Assembly (NCBI GenBank): GCA_015143295.1
Contig: CM026557.1
Coordinates: 30,513,965 to 30,577,964 of the forward strand
Direction of reading: 5' to 3'
Length of the DNA stretch: 64,000 bases
Source: Tetracentron sinense
Lineage: Eukaryota > Streptophyta > Magnoliopsida > Trochodendrales > Trochodendraceae
The notes beneath the pieces are model-generated. The model saw only the letters and a program-made list of their open reading frames with translations. It was not told where the DNA came from and ran no database searches. This document shows, piece by piece, positions 1 through 10,340 of the stretch. The first letter of the stretch is position 1. Each line of letters starts with the position of its first letter. The position numbers and the translations under genes are program-made.

Positions 1-138
1 ATTTTCAGTGATAAATGTTGATTTTACGTACTTCACTTGCAATATTGTTCTGATGAGAGTTGATTTTGCTCCACTTTACTACTAAATATTTCTTCAATGT
101 GAACCTTCAAAACAAACTGTAAATTTTCTTTGTTACAG

Positions 139-299
139 AGCTTCGTTGGAGTAGGAACCATAACATGAGCTCTCAAAAGGATTTGACTGCAGAATGCGGC
201 CAATTAGGAGGCATCGACGTCAACGCTTCACAAGAGAGTTCGATGAAGAGATCATGGTCGAAAGATTCTTTATCCAGCAATTCGAGTGGAAAACCTTGA
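139..299 (+). CDS. Terminal exon of an unidentified host gene (partial)
   Basis: A splice acceptor (tttgttacag, ending at 138) is followed by an open frame of 52 codons, read from 141, that ends in TGA at 297-299. The peptide is hydrophilic and Ser-rich; it contains MSSQKDLTAECGQLGG and ends in SKDSLSSNSSGKP. It looks like a disordered C-terminal tail, and I do not recognise the family. The AT-rich sequence before 138 reads as intron, so the rest of the gene lies left of the window. The acceptor, the ordinary coding composition and the UTR-like sequence after the stop support a real exon. It is too short for function to be assigned. Confidence 0.5.
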
Positions 300-855
300 T
301 TGTTTTCTCCTACAAAAAACACTGGCTCATTCCGTTGTCAGCTTCACCGCGCTTCCCATGATCCTGCTCCGCCACCGATCCATCTGAAAACTTCAGCGTC
401 ACGGGAAGCTGTAGAATCCAAGTGAGTGAACCAGCTAGGAATAAAAACTTGAGCATCATCATCATTTATGTGTAGGCAATGTGGCGGAGTTGGGGACTGT
501 CTGTTACAGATTTTTAAGACATTAAAGGATGATGGGTCATGCATCCTTTCTCTCTTTCCTATGTCTTCTCCACTTACAAAGTTGTATTCCAATTTTAATT
601 ATGTATCCGTTTCTTCCTGTTTTCATTTTCACATATACTGTTTTTTGGGTAGTCGATATCATTTACCTACTTCAGTAGAGTCAGCCAGTCAGAAGTTAGC
701 ATGGGCAGTGGAGCTCTTGCTGCTTGTACCCGGGGGGATTGGATCCCCATACCTTCCCCTTGGAAGGCCACACCCCTACCACTCACATATACTTAGAAAA
801 TGAAGAAAGATATCACTTTTGAAATAAAACTTATTGATGCTCTCTCTCTAGTGCA
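300..855 (+). other. 3' UTR / flank of the terminal exon
   Basis: This stretch follows the stop at 299 and leads to the hAT MITE. It has no convincing coding frame; short open frames on both strands look fortuitous. T-rich sequence around 590-660 fits a 3' UTR or polyadenylation region. I see no other structure. Confidence 0.35.
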
Positions 856-1073
856 AGGCAAAAGATTAGCTTTGGCAGCTGCCCAAGCTGGGAGCTTAAG
901 CATCCACAAAACATTGGGCACCTAATTTTGGGGGGAGAAGTCATTTCATTTTCTCCCCATGATTTTGAATTCTACCCACTTGATATCTCTCCCCTTTAAA
1001 ATGCCACATGCCCACTGGTTTATGGATGCCCAAGCACCTAGCTCGGGCAGCCGTTAGAGCTAATCTTTTGCCC
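856..1073. mobile_element. hAT-type MITE with 8-bp target duplication
   Basis: The 218-bp element is flanked on both sides by ctagtgca (848-855 and 1074-1081), an 8-bp target-site duplication typical of hAT transposons. Its ends are imperfect inverted repeats of about 60 bp: the left arm starts aggcaaaagattagct and the right arm, reverse complemented, starts gggcaaaagattagct. There is no coding capacity, so it is non-autonomous and would need a hAT transposase elsewhere in the genome. Confidence 0.85.
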
Positions 1074-1299
1074 CTAGTGCAAATCATCTACTGGGCCGCT
1101 CGTGGATTTGCGTGCCTGGCCAGCCAACAAGTGTCCCATTAACTTTTAATGTTGACAAAAAGGTTTAAAAAAAGTTGAAGGGGTATATATGGCTAAAGGA
1201 GAGCACTTTTGTGTTTTGGTTTCGTCTGGGCACAAAATCCTGGAGGAGTTCGTCTAGACAATTTGTGGTCCTCTTGGGTGACATACCATGGTTAGTTGT

Positions 1300-1410
1300 T
1301 TGTGTTAGTGGGTGAGTAGGCCCTCCTACCACACTATAAAACTTCTACCAATCTATCGGACGTTTCATTCTCTACACATTCACCACCCTAGCTTTAAAGG
1401 GTGAGTGTCT
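1300..1410 (+). promoter_or_regulatory. Possible core promoter and first-exon donor
   Basis: A TATA-like box (ctataaaac, about 1334) is followed by a pyrimidine-rich, leader-like stretch and a good 5' splice-site consensus (aagggtgagt, about 1397-1406). No coding exon can be attached before the LTR sequence that follows. It could be a truncated host gene promoter or part of an older LTR. Confidence 0.2.
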
Positions 1411-1492
1411 CTTTTATTCTTTTCTACTTTAAGTGTCTTTCTTTAGTTTGGGGTCGTGGCTTTGGAGTTGGCATATGGGCAGACCATGTTTC

Positions 1493-1608
1493 TATCTTGT
1501 TTAATAAGGGTAGATTGATTTTTTATTATGTTTTTATGCATGTCTAATTATATCTTGTTTAATAAGGGTAGATTGGCCTTTTGTTATGTTTTTATGCATG
1601 TCTAATTA
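1493..1608. repeat. Tandem duplication, 58-bp unit x2
   Basis: Two adjacent copies (1493-1550 and 1551-1608) begin tatcttgtttaataaggg and differ by a few substitutions. It sits just left of the first CGATCGATCG cluster. Confidence 0.8.
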
Positions 1609-1619
1609 TATCTAAGCAG

Positions 1620-3040
1620 TGTAGAGTGGTTTAAATGTGTAAGTGATGAAAGAGTGTAAAAATCAGAATCGACGATCGATCGCCCGGAACCTGAAATTTG
1701 GGTAAGTCTCTGTTTTGTGTGACGATCGATCGTCCTAAGCCAGAAAATTTGGAAAGCTTCTATTTCTTCTACGATCGATCGCAATGGATGCGACAATCGA
1801 TCGCTCACATATGACGATCGTTCGCAAGTCGCGATCCAGGTTTTTAAAAGAGTTACGGAAATGAAAGTTTTAAACTCCTAGCCTATAAATAGCACTTTTA
1901 ATTCAAGAGTTTTAGACTCTAAAGGGATTCTAACTTAATTTGGGAGAGATTTGGGGAAAAACCTAAGGTTTCAAAAGGGTTTTGGTTTGGAGAGGAAGAA
2001 ATTGCTCAAGGGAGAAGAAGAAAGCTTGAAGATCGTCCCCAAATCTTCAAGGAGCTTCATCTTGTGATTTGTATTTAAGGGAAAGATTCCAAAGGTCGAT
2101 ATACTCTCCAATCTAACCTTATTATGCTTTTGTATGTTCTACAAAGAGGAAAATAAAGGTTCATATATGTTTTTCCATGATTATGCACAGAATATGGGTA
2201 TGGGAATGTGAAATGTGGATTTTATATGTATTTAATGATTCTATTGCTTTGGTTTTCAATAGTAATGAAATTGTAAATGAATGCTATGAATAGGAGAATG
2301 AAGGATGAGAATGCTATGGAGGATGGGTTGAATGAATGTCTATGGTTTATGGATGATGGATATGGTTAATGAGCTTCAATTATGGATGAAATGGTGAATT
2401 TGTGGATGGATGGTGAAATGAAAGGGATTATAGAAGTGAATTATGATGTTATGTGATTACCATGTTTAGAAGAAATGCATAATTATAATAAGGAAGTATT
2501 AATGTTTGGTGTTAAACTATGCCCTATCTACCATGTATGATGATTGGTATTCGGGTAGGTCAAACAAAGAGAAAATCTTCATGTTAAGAATTCTCTAACC
2601 AGAGAGATGTAACCTGACGGAGTTTTTTGACGGAGGATCGGAAGCTAAGGGATGACCCATTTGAATTCCAATCACGACACCTAAGCATATTTTCACGTGC
2701 ATGGTAAGAAGTATGGTCCACAAGAATACGTGTCTCACAAGGCCATGCATTGAACATGATATGTATTATGCTATGAAAGAATGATCTCATGGTTACGAAC
2801 CTACTACTCTATGCGTTGCTGCGATATGTAACAAAACATTATGAATTATACGCTGACGGGACAAAACACTATGAATTATACGTTGACGGGACAACACACT
2901 ATGAATTATACGTTGACGGGACGAACACACTATGAATCATGCATTTATGGGATATGTTGGTTATCATGAGCATGTATGAGTTATGTATATGTTTCGCACA
3001 TGTACATGTTTAAGAGTCACACAAGTACACGAGTCAAGAT
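1620..3040 (+). mobile_element. Outer gypsy-type LTR, 5' segment (left boundary unresolved)
   Basis: This segment has the layout of the LTR at 59699-61986. A cluster of CGATCGATCG-type palindromes (1668-1830) comes first, then a TATA box (cctataaatagc, about 1880), a purine-rich transcribed leader and a short tandem array. It is interrupted at 3041 by a solo LTR and resumes at 5539-5580 and 17805-18350. The 3' end, ggtcgctaca at 18350, matches the expected TG..CA ending. No primer-binding site follows 18350, so this is a solo LTR or a fragment. The exact 5' end could not be fixed; about 1450-1670 is plausible. Confidence 0.5.
2837..2940. repeat. Short tandem array, about 30-bp unit x4
   Basis: Four units contain atgaattata followed by cgttgacggg, spaced about 30 bp apart. 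They lie inside the outer LTR at the position where related LTRs in this window carry other tandem arrays. Confidence 0.75.
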
Positions 3041-3696
3041 TGTCACGCCCCAAAATACCCCCTAGGAGTTTAGGGATACTTTAGGTGGACAATACAAACC
3101 TGCCAAACCATCCTGTAATGAACAAGATAAATATGGTACTAAACAATGATAATCAGAGCGCGGAAGCTAAACATAATTTGCGGAAGCGAACACTAAAATT
3201 TTCTTTTCTTTATACTGATCCAAAATGTAGTATTCCAAGTTAACATAAATACAAAACACGTCTAAGTCTAAGGTGGACAGGCCCACCTAACAAAATACAA
3301 AAGACAAAATACAACTCTGTCTCGCTCAATAGTCATCCCCGTGGGGCCAATGGTCTAAGTCTCTCGCCTCCGCCTGAGGCTCGACTACTAGATCCTCATA
3401 AGGTTCCTCCTCGCCATAGTCCTCCTCTATCCAAGGACCCGGATCACAAATGTCGAGAGGGACTCGGGTACCTACCGACATGAAAGTACGGCTGAGCATG
3501 AAATACTCAGCGAGTACAAGCCCCTAACTAACAATAGTAATAACGAACAACATCATATACAAGTAATGGGAGGAGTATAGTTCATAATCATTTCTAGCAA
3601 CCTCATACATAAACATTTTATCAAGTCATAATTATTATGAAACTAAAACATGTCTATGCATCATACAATTCATCTTTGAGTTGTCCTTTTAATATT

Positions 3697-4305
3697 TCTT
3701 ATGAGCCAGAGGTTAGCACCCGCATATCCCTGGGCTACCAACCTCCTTGACAGTACAATACCTTTCTTATGAGCCAGGGGTTAGCACCCGCACATCCCTG
3801 GGCTACCAACCCCCTTGACAGTACAATACACTTCTTATGAGCCAGAGGCTAGCACCCGCACATACCTGGGCTACCAGCCTCCTTGACAGTACGATACCTT
3901 TCTTATGAGCCAGGGGTTAGCACCCGCACATCCCTGGGCTACCAACCCCCTTGACAGTACAATACACTTCTTATGAGCCAGAGGCTAGCACCCGCACATC
4001 CCTGGGCTACCAGCCTCCTTGACAGTACGATACCTTTCTTATGAGCCAAGGGTTAGCACCCGCACATCCCTGGGCTACCAACCCCCTTGACAGTACAATA
4101 CACTTCTTATGAGCCAGAGGCTAGCACCCGCACATCCCTGGGCTACCAGCCTCCTTGACAGTACGATACCTTACTTATGAGCCAGAGGTTAGCACCCGCA
4201 TATTCCTGGGCTACTAACCTCCTTGACAATACCATTTCCTTTCTTATGAGCCAGAGGTTAGCACCCTTAACCGGGGCTACCAACCTCCTTGACAATATCC
4301 TCCAT
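3697..4305. repeat. 68-bp tandem repeat x9 with internal hairpin
   Basis: Nine units start with atgagcca at about 3701, 3769, 3837, 3905, 3973, 4041, 4109, 4177 and 4246. Each holds a 6-bp stem: gaggtt/aacctc, ggggtt/aacccc or gaggct/agcctc, with arms about 20 nt apart. Units 2-7 alternate between two sequence types, which suggests spread of a 136-bp dimer. Confidence 0.9.
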
Positions 4306-5129
4306 CTACATATGTGCTCGTGCATAGCAATCGTGAAATTATGATGACATATAGCATTTTAACAATTCCCAACTCTCATGAGAATTTAAGAAGCGAAATA
4401 AACACATGCATACAACTTGCCAAATGGGGGACATTTATGTGACTCATGCTTTCAAATCTTAGTTTATTCATGCATTCTATCAAACATGTGGTATTCAACC
4501 TTTTTACCTTTAGTTATTTCATATTTTCTCATTCGAACATTTCATCAAACACTTGGGGTGTGTTCATTATGCGTAATATGCCCTTCCACCATTTTTCCCA
4601 TCATTCAACACATCACAACATGGCATCCAATCGCCTCCCCTCCTCATCCATTCATACATTCCACCATTTGTTTGTATTATCTTGTTTATGTTTTAGGGAT
4701 TTAGCATATACCAACACAAGGGAGCAATGGGGAAGATCTAACACATATTTACTTAGAAAAATCCTAGGTTATTACCAAAGTAACTAGGGAGAGTGTACTA
4801 ACCTTGAAAAGGGAAAGAAAATCCTTGAGGATGATGTAGAAACGCTGCCCTAGCTTGGAAGAGGTATTCCACACGAGCTTGAGGTTGGATTTGGAGAATC
4901 CAAGCCTTGAACTTGAAGCAAATCCAAGTTTGAGGACGACCTAGGATGGTCCACCCCTTTGATTTCTTCCTCAATGGAAACCCTAGGTCAAAACCCTCTT
5001 CTTCTCACTCTCTAGCTCTCAAAATGTCTAAGGGTTGTGAATGAGGACTCAAAGGGTCGAGCAAACCCTTATGGGTAAGGGTTTAACACCCAAAAGACGA
5101 AAACGCCCTTACTAAAATTTCTGCAAAAA

Positions 5130-5330
5130 CGCGAAGACCGAGCGATCGGTGGTTATGACCGATCGATCGGTTGCCTACCAAGCGATCGGTGTTTATGACC
5201 GATTGACCGGTCAAAAACTCACTCTCTGGAAAATTTCCCCATACAAAATTTCTGACCGTGCGATAGCTACCGATCGATCGGTTATGGACCGATCGATCGC
5301 TGATTGGACCGAGCGATCGGTGCTCTGTAT
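5130..5330. repeat. Cluster of CCGATCGATCGG-type palindromes
   Basis: About eight copies or variants of ccgatcgatcgg, gagcgatcggtg and similar occur within 200 bp of the solo LTR, near its 5' end in minus orientation. The same motif recurs at 1668-1830 and 59910-60095. Confidence 0.8.
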
Positions 5331-6158
5331 GTCTGGACTGTTTTGACCATATCTTTTAACTCGCTCGTCGGATTTCGACGATTCAACTTGCGTTGGATCC
5401 GTCTTTCGAAAACGAACATTTCTGACATTTCGGAATTTCCGATTTCTCCCTTATTTATTAATTAGACTACGAAAACGGCCAATTAGGTACGAAGGTGCTA
5501 TTCATTAAGGATGAAAAAGTCCGGGGTGTTACAAAGATGATGATATATATGCTAACATGTTTCCGCACTCAGATTATGTTCATGTTGAAGGGGGATCCGG
5601 ATAAAAATTTATGCGGAAAACAGGATCCCCTAAATCTTAACACCATAGAAAGCATCAAAAACTATCTAAGAGTTTTAGTCATATCACCTCGGTGAATGAT
5701 GTTCACCGGTGAAGCTTAATCCACTCAAACCGTCAGAACTCTTTGTAGAGATTTCTCAGAAAAATACTAGAAGTTCGATCCTTGTTCCTCGCTATCCCCA
5801 CGAAGCTTTAGAATCTCCTTTGGAGTTGTTGAAGAAAGAGGAAGAAGATGGATCAATGGTGTAGACCTTCTGTCACCAAAATCAATAAGGTTAAAAACCC
5901 TAGATTTAAAAAACCCAACTTGGACCACCTAGTAGCTCACGAAAATCCTAAGGAATATCCCTAGGTGCTCACGGTTTGGAGAGAGAGGAGAGGGAGAGAG
6001 AAAAAATTCTGGAGAAATTTGAATTCTCTTCCTACATTTTGGTGTTGGTGTATTTATAGGATTTGGAACAATTCCAATCCCAATCCAATTACACTTTATC
6101 CCGTAAGAAGTTATTTATTAATAATAACTCTTATTATTAATTTAAATAAAATCCTAGT

Positions 6159-8780
6159 TGTCAGCACCCTATTTTTACACCCCATCTAACCTTAGTTAAT
6201 TAATTTAACTATGGTTAGCTTGACTTAACCCTAAGTCTAACCTAGGGCTTGTGGCATAACCCCGACCCTAAGACTAAGATTTTGCTAAAACTTCAAAGGC
6301 CAAAGCCCCTAGACCCAAGTGTTTGGCCCAAGTCCAGAAAACCAAGCCTATGGTCCTTTGGCCCGTAAGGCCATTCCCAGGCCAAGGCCAAGGCCCTTGA
6401 ATTTTCTCCATGGCATAAGCCAAAATTTTCATTTTGGGTGTTTCGGCCAGCTCTCCTCCAAACCCAATGCTGCCATATTTCCTCTTTGATGATAACATTT
6501 GAATTAAAGACAGTGGACCAGCCTGTGCACCGGGAAGTTCCAAAAATCTCACCTCACCTAACCTCTTTATTTACCGTCTACCCTAAGTCCCCTTTGGTCT
6601 ATAAAACCCAGCTGTCCATTACTGTTTGGGGGGGGGGGGAGGGGGGCAGAAAAATCTCTAGCAAAAAATCTTGGAGTTCAAGAGAGCATCCCCTACCGGA
6701 AAACCTGTGAGAGAGTGCGACTGGAATACTGTGAGTGCTAGCCTTTAGCTTGACTCCTCACCGGTCCCTCTTGAGGTCACTGCAATACCTACAAAGCTTG
6801 TGTGCATAAGAGAGGAGGGTAGGTACTCTGTGTTCTCCTTTCTCTTTGTTTCTTTGGAGTTCATTCTTTCTGCTTAGAGGTTAAGTTCCCTCACCATGAG
6901 GTTTTGTTGGATTCATTGAAGGGTAGGTTCACGCTTCCTTCTCTTTCATTTCATCTAAGCTTGTCTCTGGACCTCATAGTCCACTTCTAGGAGTTTGCTA
7001 GCCTCCTCCAAGAGTGGTAGAGGACCTCCTATCTCAATCTCAATGGGATAGGGGGTCCCTCATAGAAATGGCCAGCACTTTCTTTTCGTTTAGATGTTCA
7101 TATGCACCACTTCTTTTTTTTTTTCTTTTTTTTCTTTGCCAACTGCACCAAGCTGAGAGGATTTGTGAGTTAGGGAATAACTCAAAAATCTCAAGAAGAA
7201 TAGTGGTGTCACCTCCAGTCACCGTTTTTTGCATTTATTTGGCTGAGATTTTTGAGGTATCCCTTGACTGATCATCCAAAATCGTGGCCTTCTAGATCTC
7301 CATGACTCTTCTGGTTGTTCTAGTTATTTCCATGATGTTTGCTCTTGTTTGAGAATATGGATGGATGTGGGGTTAGCTTAGGACGGAGGGGCAAGGTGGC
7401 CCTTGAAGTTTCTTTTTGGGTATGCTATTGCTACAATGCACGCATAAGTCAAATCTTCTATATTTTTTTTGGGGACTGTTTTAGGCTTCCAGTGCCCCTA
7501 CATCATCCTTAGCACCATTGGTTTATTTGGAATTTGATAAGTGCCTCTAGACCTTTATCCAGATTTTTCTAACTAGGGTTAGATCTAACCCTAGTTATCT
7601 TGTCCCTTGCACTCAAAAGGAAGGTGCTGAAACAAACATTATCATGAGGTTGCTCGGATGCAAGCCTTAATTTTGAAGCTTTGCAAACTACCTTGAGCAT
7701 TTAGTTAATCCCCTCAGGCCCCAAACTAGGGTTAGGTTTAACCTTAGTTAAACCCTCTTGTCCGTTAGACCCCTAACTAGAGTTACACCTAACCTTAGTT
7801 AATCCTTTTAGGCTTCTTTCCTTTTTGTTCTTTCATAACAGTGTTAAAAAAAAAAAAAAAACAGTATTGTTTTGGGTTAGTTAGTGCAACCAAACTAGGG
7901 TTAAACTTAACCCTAGTTAAACCCTTTTGTCCGTTGGACCCCAAGCTAGGGTTACACTTAACCCTAGTTAACCCCAATAGGATCCATTTTCATTTCTTTA
8001 ATCCAAAAATAGTGCTGGAGATCAGCATTGTTTTGGATGTTTAAATACCAAAAATTAGTTTTGCTCGGGCGGTTTGCATGGCCGAAACTAGGGTTAAACA
8101 TAACGCTAGACCTCTAACTAGGGTTACACTTAACCCTAGTTAATTCTCATACCCTAGATAAGATTTCAATAAAAAAAAAAAAAAACGTTCAAAAATACCA
8201 AAAACATTCAAAAAATCCAAAAAGACCAAAATTGACCATCATTGCTCGCTTTCTTAACTGTGGTTAGGCTCCCTAATCACAGTTAATACCTTTCTAACTG
8301 CGGTTAGACTCGACCTTGCACTTGACCAATCCGGTCAACCAACCCTAGCCTCCTGGCTAGACCCTAAGCTACCCTAGGTGCACACACACACACCCTTAGC
8401 CTTGGCACGGGCTCATGTGCCAGAACTACGCTCGGTCTGATCTCACCCCTATGTGAGTACGTAGGCAGCCCAACCCGGGTTCGACCCTAGTCTAGGATTT
8501 TCTCCTTCTTAGATTAGCATTTTCTTAAATACTTAAGGCATTCGATTAAAATTGAGATTAGTTTGGCTTAATCCTAGTAAGTAGGGAACCACTGAAAAGT
8601 GGAAGTGTCGGGGTGCCTGACCCCTTCACCGGACTTAACCGAGCCTCTTACCCTGACCTCGAACCGCAGACCAAGACCTTATCCAAATCCCGGGGACTTA
8701 TCCCCTCCGAATGAATAGGTGGCAACTCTATACTACCCCATGAGATGCATACTAGGGTTTCACCAAAACCCGCGCTCACA
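6159..8780 (+). mobile_element. Solo LTR, probably Tat/Ogre-type gypsy, 2622 bp
   Basis: It starts tgtcagcacccta, ends cgcgctcaca, and has a perfect 5-bp duplication, ctagt, at 6154-6158 and 8781-8785. It interrupts the copia LTR exactly where the other copia LTR is continuous. A TATA-like box (ctataaaaccc, about 6600) sets plus orientation. The distal part, with tacgtaggcagcc at about 8459 and aataggtggcaactc at about 8714, resembles 3' LTR sequence of plant Tat/Ogre elements as I remember it; that family assignment is from memory. A G-run at 6628-6639 and a palindrome array at 7571-8142 lie inside. Confidence 0.85.
7571..8142. repeat. Array of 26-bp palindromes (aactaggg..ccctagtt)
   Basis: Palindromic blocks lie at 7571-7596 (perfect), 7724-7749, 7893-7918, 7943-7969 and 8115-8142. 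Each has arms aactagggtta and taaccctagtt, or close variants. A related pair with arms aactgtggtt / aatcacagtt follows at about 8260. These are not telomere repeats. Confidence 0.85.
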
Positions 8781-10319
8781 CTAGTTTAACTATAACTATT
8801 TTAGTTATAGTAATCCTACTAATTAAAGAGTCATTATTAAATGAGGATTCCTTAATTAATAGGGATAAGTCAACAACCAACAAAGAGAGGAATCCTAGTC
8901 AAACTAGGATACCTCAAACCATTGGATTTTAATTTCATAATTAATAGAGTTATTACTCAATAATTATTCAAGTAACCAAATCCTAATCCAATTAGGATTT
9001 CTAAAGTGGGCGCCCCACCCTAGGGTTTAAAACCCATGGGCTTGGGCCCATATTAAAGGTTTATGGATATGGGTCAAACCCATTTCCCCTTTAATTATGT
9101 TAATTAAATAATTATTAAAATAATCTTTAGATTTAAATTAACAATTAATTTAAACCATAGATTAACTTTTAATCTATTTAATTAATGATTAACTTTTAAT
9201 CACTTAAATAATTTATTAACATTTAATCAATTATTGAGCTTGTATTTCTTATTTGAGCATCTCCACAGATTGCTCTGAGACATTCTTACCCTGGCTTACC
9301 CAATGTTATCTCATTGACCCTAAACATGAATTACATCGCAATTGCAAGTGACGCTAGATATCCATGTTGCAATTGAATCCTAGTGTATGAACATTAACCA
9401 TTACGGATCCCGCCACATGAAATTTTTAATCCGATTTATCCTTCCAAATACATTATCCCTAATGGACCTTCGAAATTTTTAATAACTAACTCATAGCCAA
9501 TGCACATCATCCGGGTTTCCAAGACTTATAATTAAGAAATGAAAAACAATTTGCCATGAAAAACATTTTGAGAAAATCTCTTGATAAGTATAATATCTTT
9601 TGATAAAAGTATATTTCAAAACTTATTTTGATTTCAAAATCACCTACGCATGATTTATACTTAATCAACTGTCTTACCTGGAACTTGGATAATCTCTCAA
9701 ATTAATGAGCATGGATTTCTTGTTTGAAATTCATCATGACTCGAAAAGCTTTCTGACTATCCAACTGTCATTGTATTGTATTCACGAAGTTACAAAATAC
9801 TTTGGTGGAATCAAAACAGTCAGATCATTGCTCAGTCATAGATGAACTCATCAGATCTAAGGATCATCGAAACTGTTCAATGTGAATGATAGACCAACTA
9901 TCTGATAGTATGTTTATGCAAGAGGTCTCTCATTGCATGCAATCAGTAAGTATACATTTAAGCACCCATATGCTGATGTGTAATCTCCACTACAATAGTT
10001 CGAGATAGAACTACATCTCAACTATTGAAAACATCTTAGTATTTTGGCAGCCATATAAGTGAAGTGCCCAGCTTCACCCACAGCTGTGACTATATAAGGT
10101 ATAAGGAACTGGAATGTCATATCTGCCTGTGATAATCTAATCACATAACTTTCCTACAATATATCCTAAGAACCTTTATCGATATCTCATATCGTATAGA
10201 TCATCTCATGATCATGATCAATTCCCATAATGAATACACAATAAATTAAGAAGTTTTTATTAATCAAATTAATAAGAATCTAACAATCTAAATGATTTTT
10301 CTGGGCATCATGTCTAAAA

Positions 10320-10336
10320 ATCTCCCACTTGCCCTA
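10320..10336 (-). promoter_or_regulatory. Copia polypurine tract
   Basis: Read on the minus strand, agggcaagtgggagat abuts the 3' LTR. This is the plus-strand primer position, and the copia element at 46526 has a closely similar tract. Confidence 0.8.
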
Positions 10337-10340
10337 AAAT

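Larger units (their letters stand above)
3041..5533 (-). mobile_element. Solo LTR of a Ty3/gypsy element, 2493 bp
   Basis: The ends are tgtcacgcccc (left) and ggggtgttaca (right), and a perfect 5-bp duplication, aagat, flanks it at 3036-3040 and 5534-5538. The reverse complement matches the 5' end of the LTR at 59699: both run from a TGTA..CCCCGGAC start through a shared block around aagttgaatcgtc and into a cluster of CCGATCG palindromes. The element is therefore on the minus strand. There is no internal coding region, so it is a solo LTR left by recombination between the two LTRs of a full element. It carries a 68-bp tandem array at 3697-4305. Confidence 0.9.
5586..10319 (-). repeat. Copia 3' LTR, split by a nested solo LTR
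   Basis: It consists of 5586-6158 plus 8786-10319, about 2.1 kb without the insert, and aligns along its length with 15596-17799. Relative to the right LTR it lacks about 70-80 bp after acctcaaacc (about 8925), a gap bounded by short aacca repeats, and has other small differences. Confidence 0.9.

Noticed and set aside
468-803. 111-residue frame on the plus strand
   Set aside because: No motif and no promoter or splice context. It lies in what reads as the 3' flank of the exon ending at 299.
3697-4305. CRISPR-like repeat array
   Set aside because: The unit is a contiguous 68-bp tandem repeat without unique spacers, inside a plant LTR bounded by a target duplication.
5149-5346. Small protein with DRSVxDRSI repeats
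   Set aside because: It is a translation of the CGATCGATCGG palindrome cluster in the LTR. Similar frames appear wherever the motif occurs.
7571-8142. Possible interstitial telomere repeats (ccctagtt / aactaggg)
   Set aside because: The plant telomere unit is CCCTAAA. These blocks are palindromes separated by unrelated sequence, not head-to-tail units.
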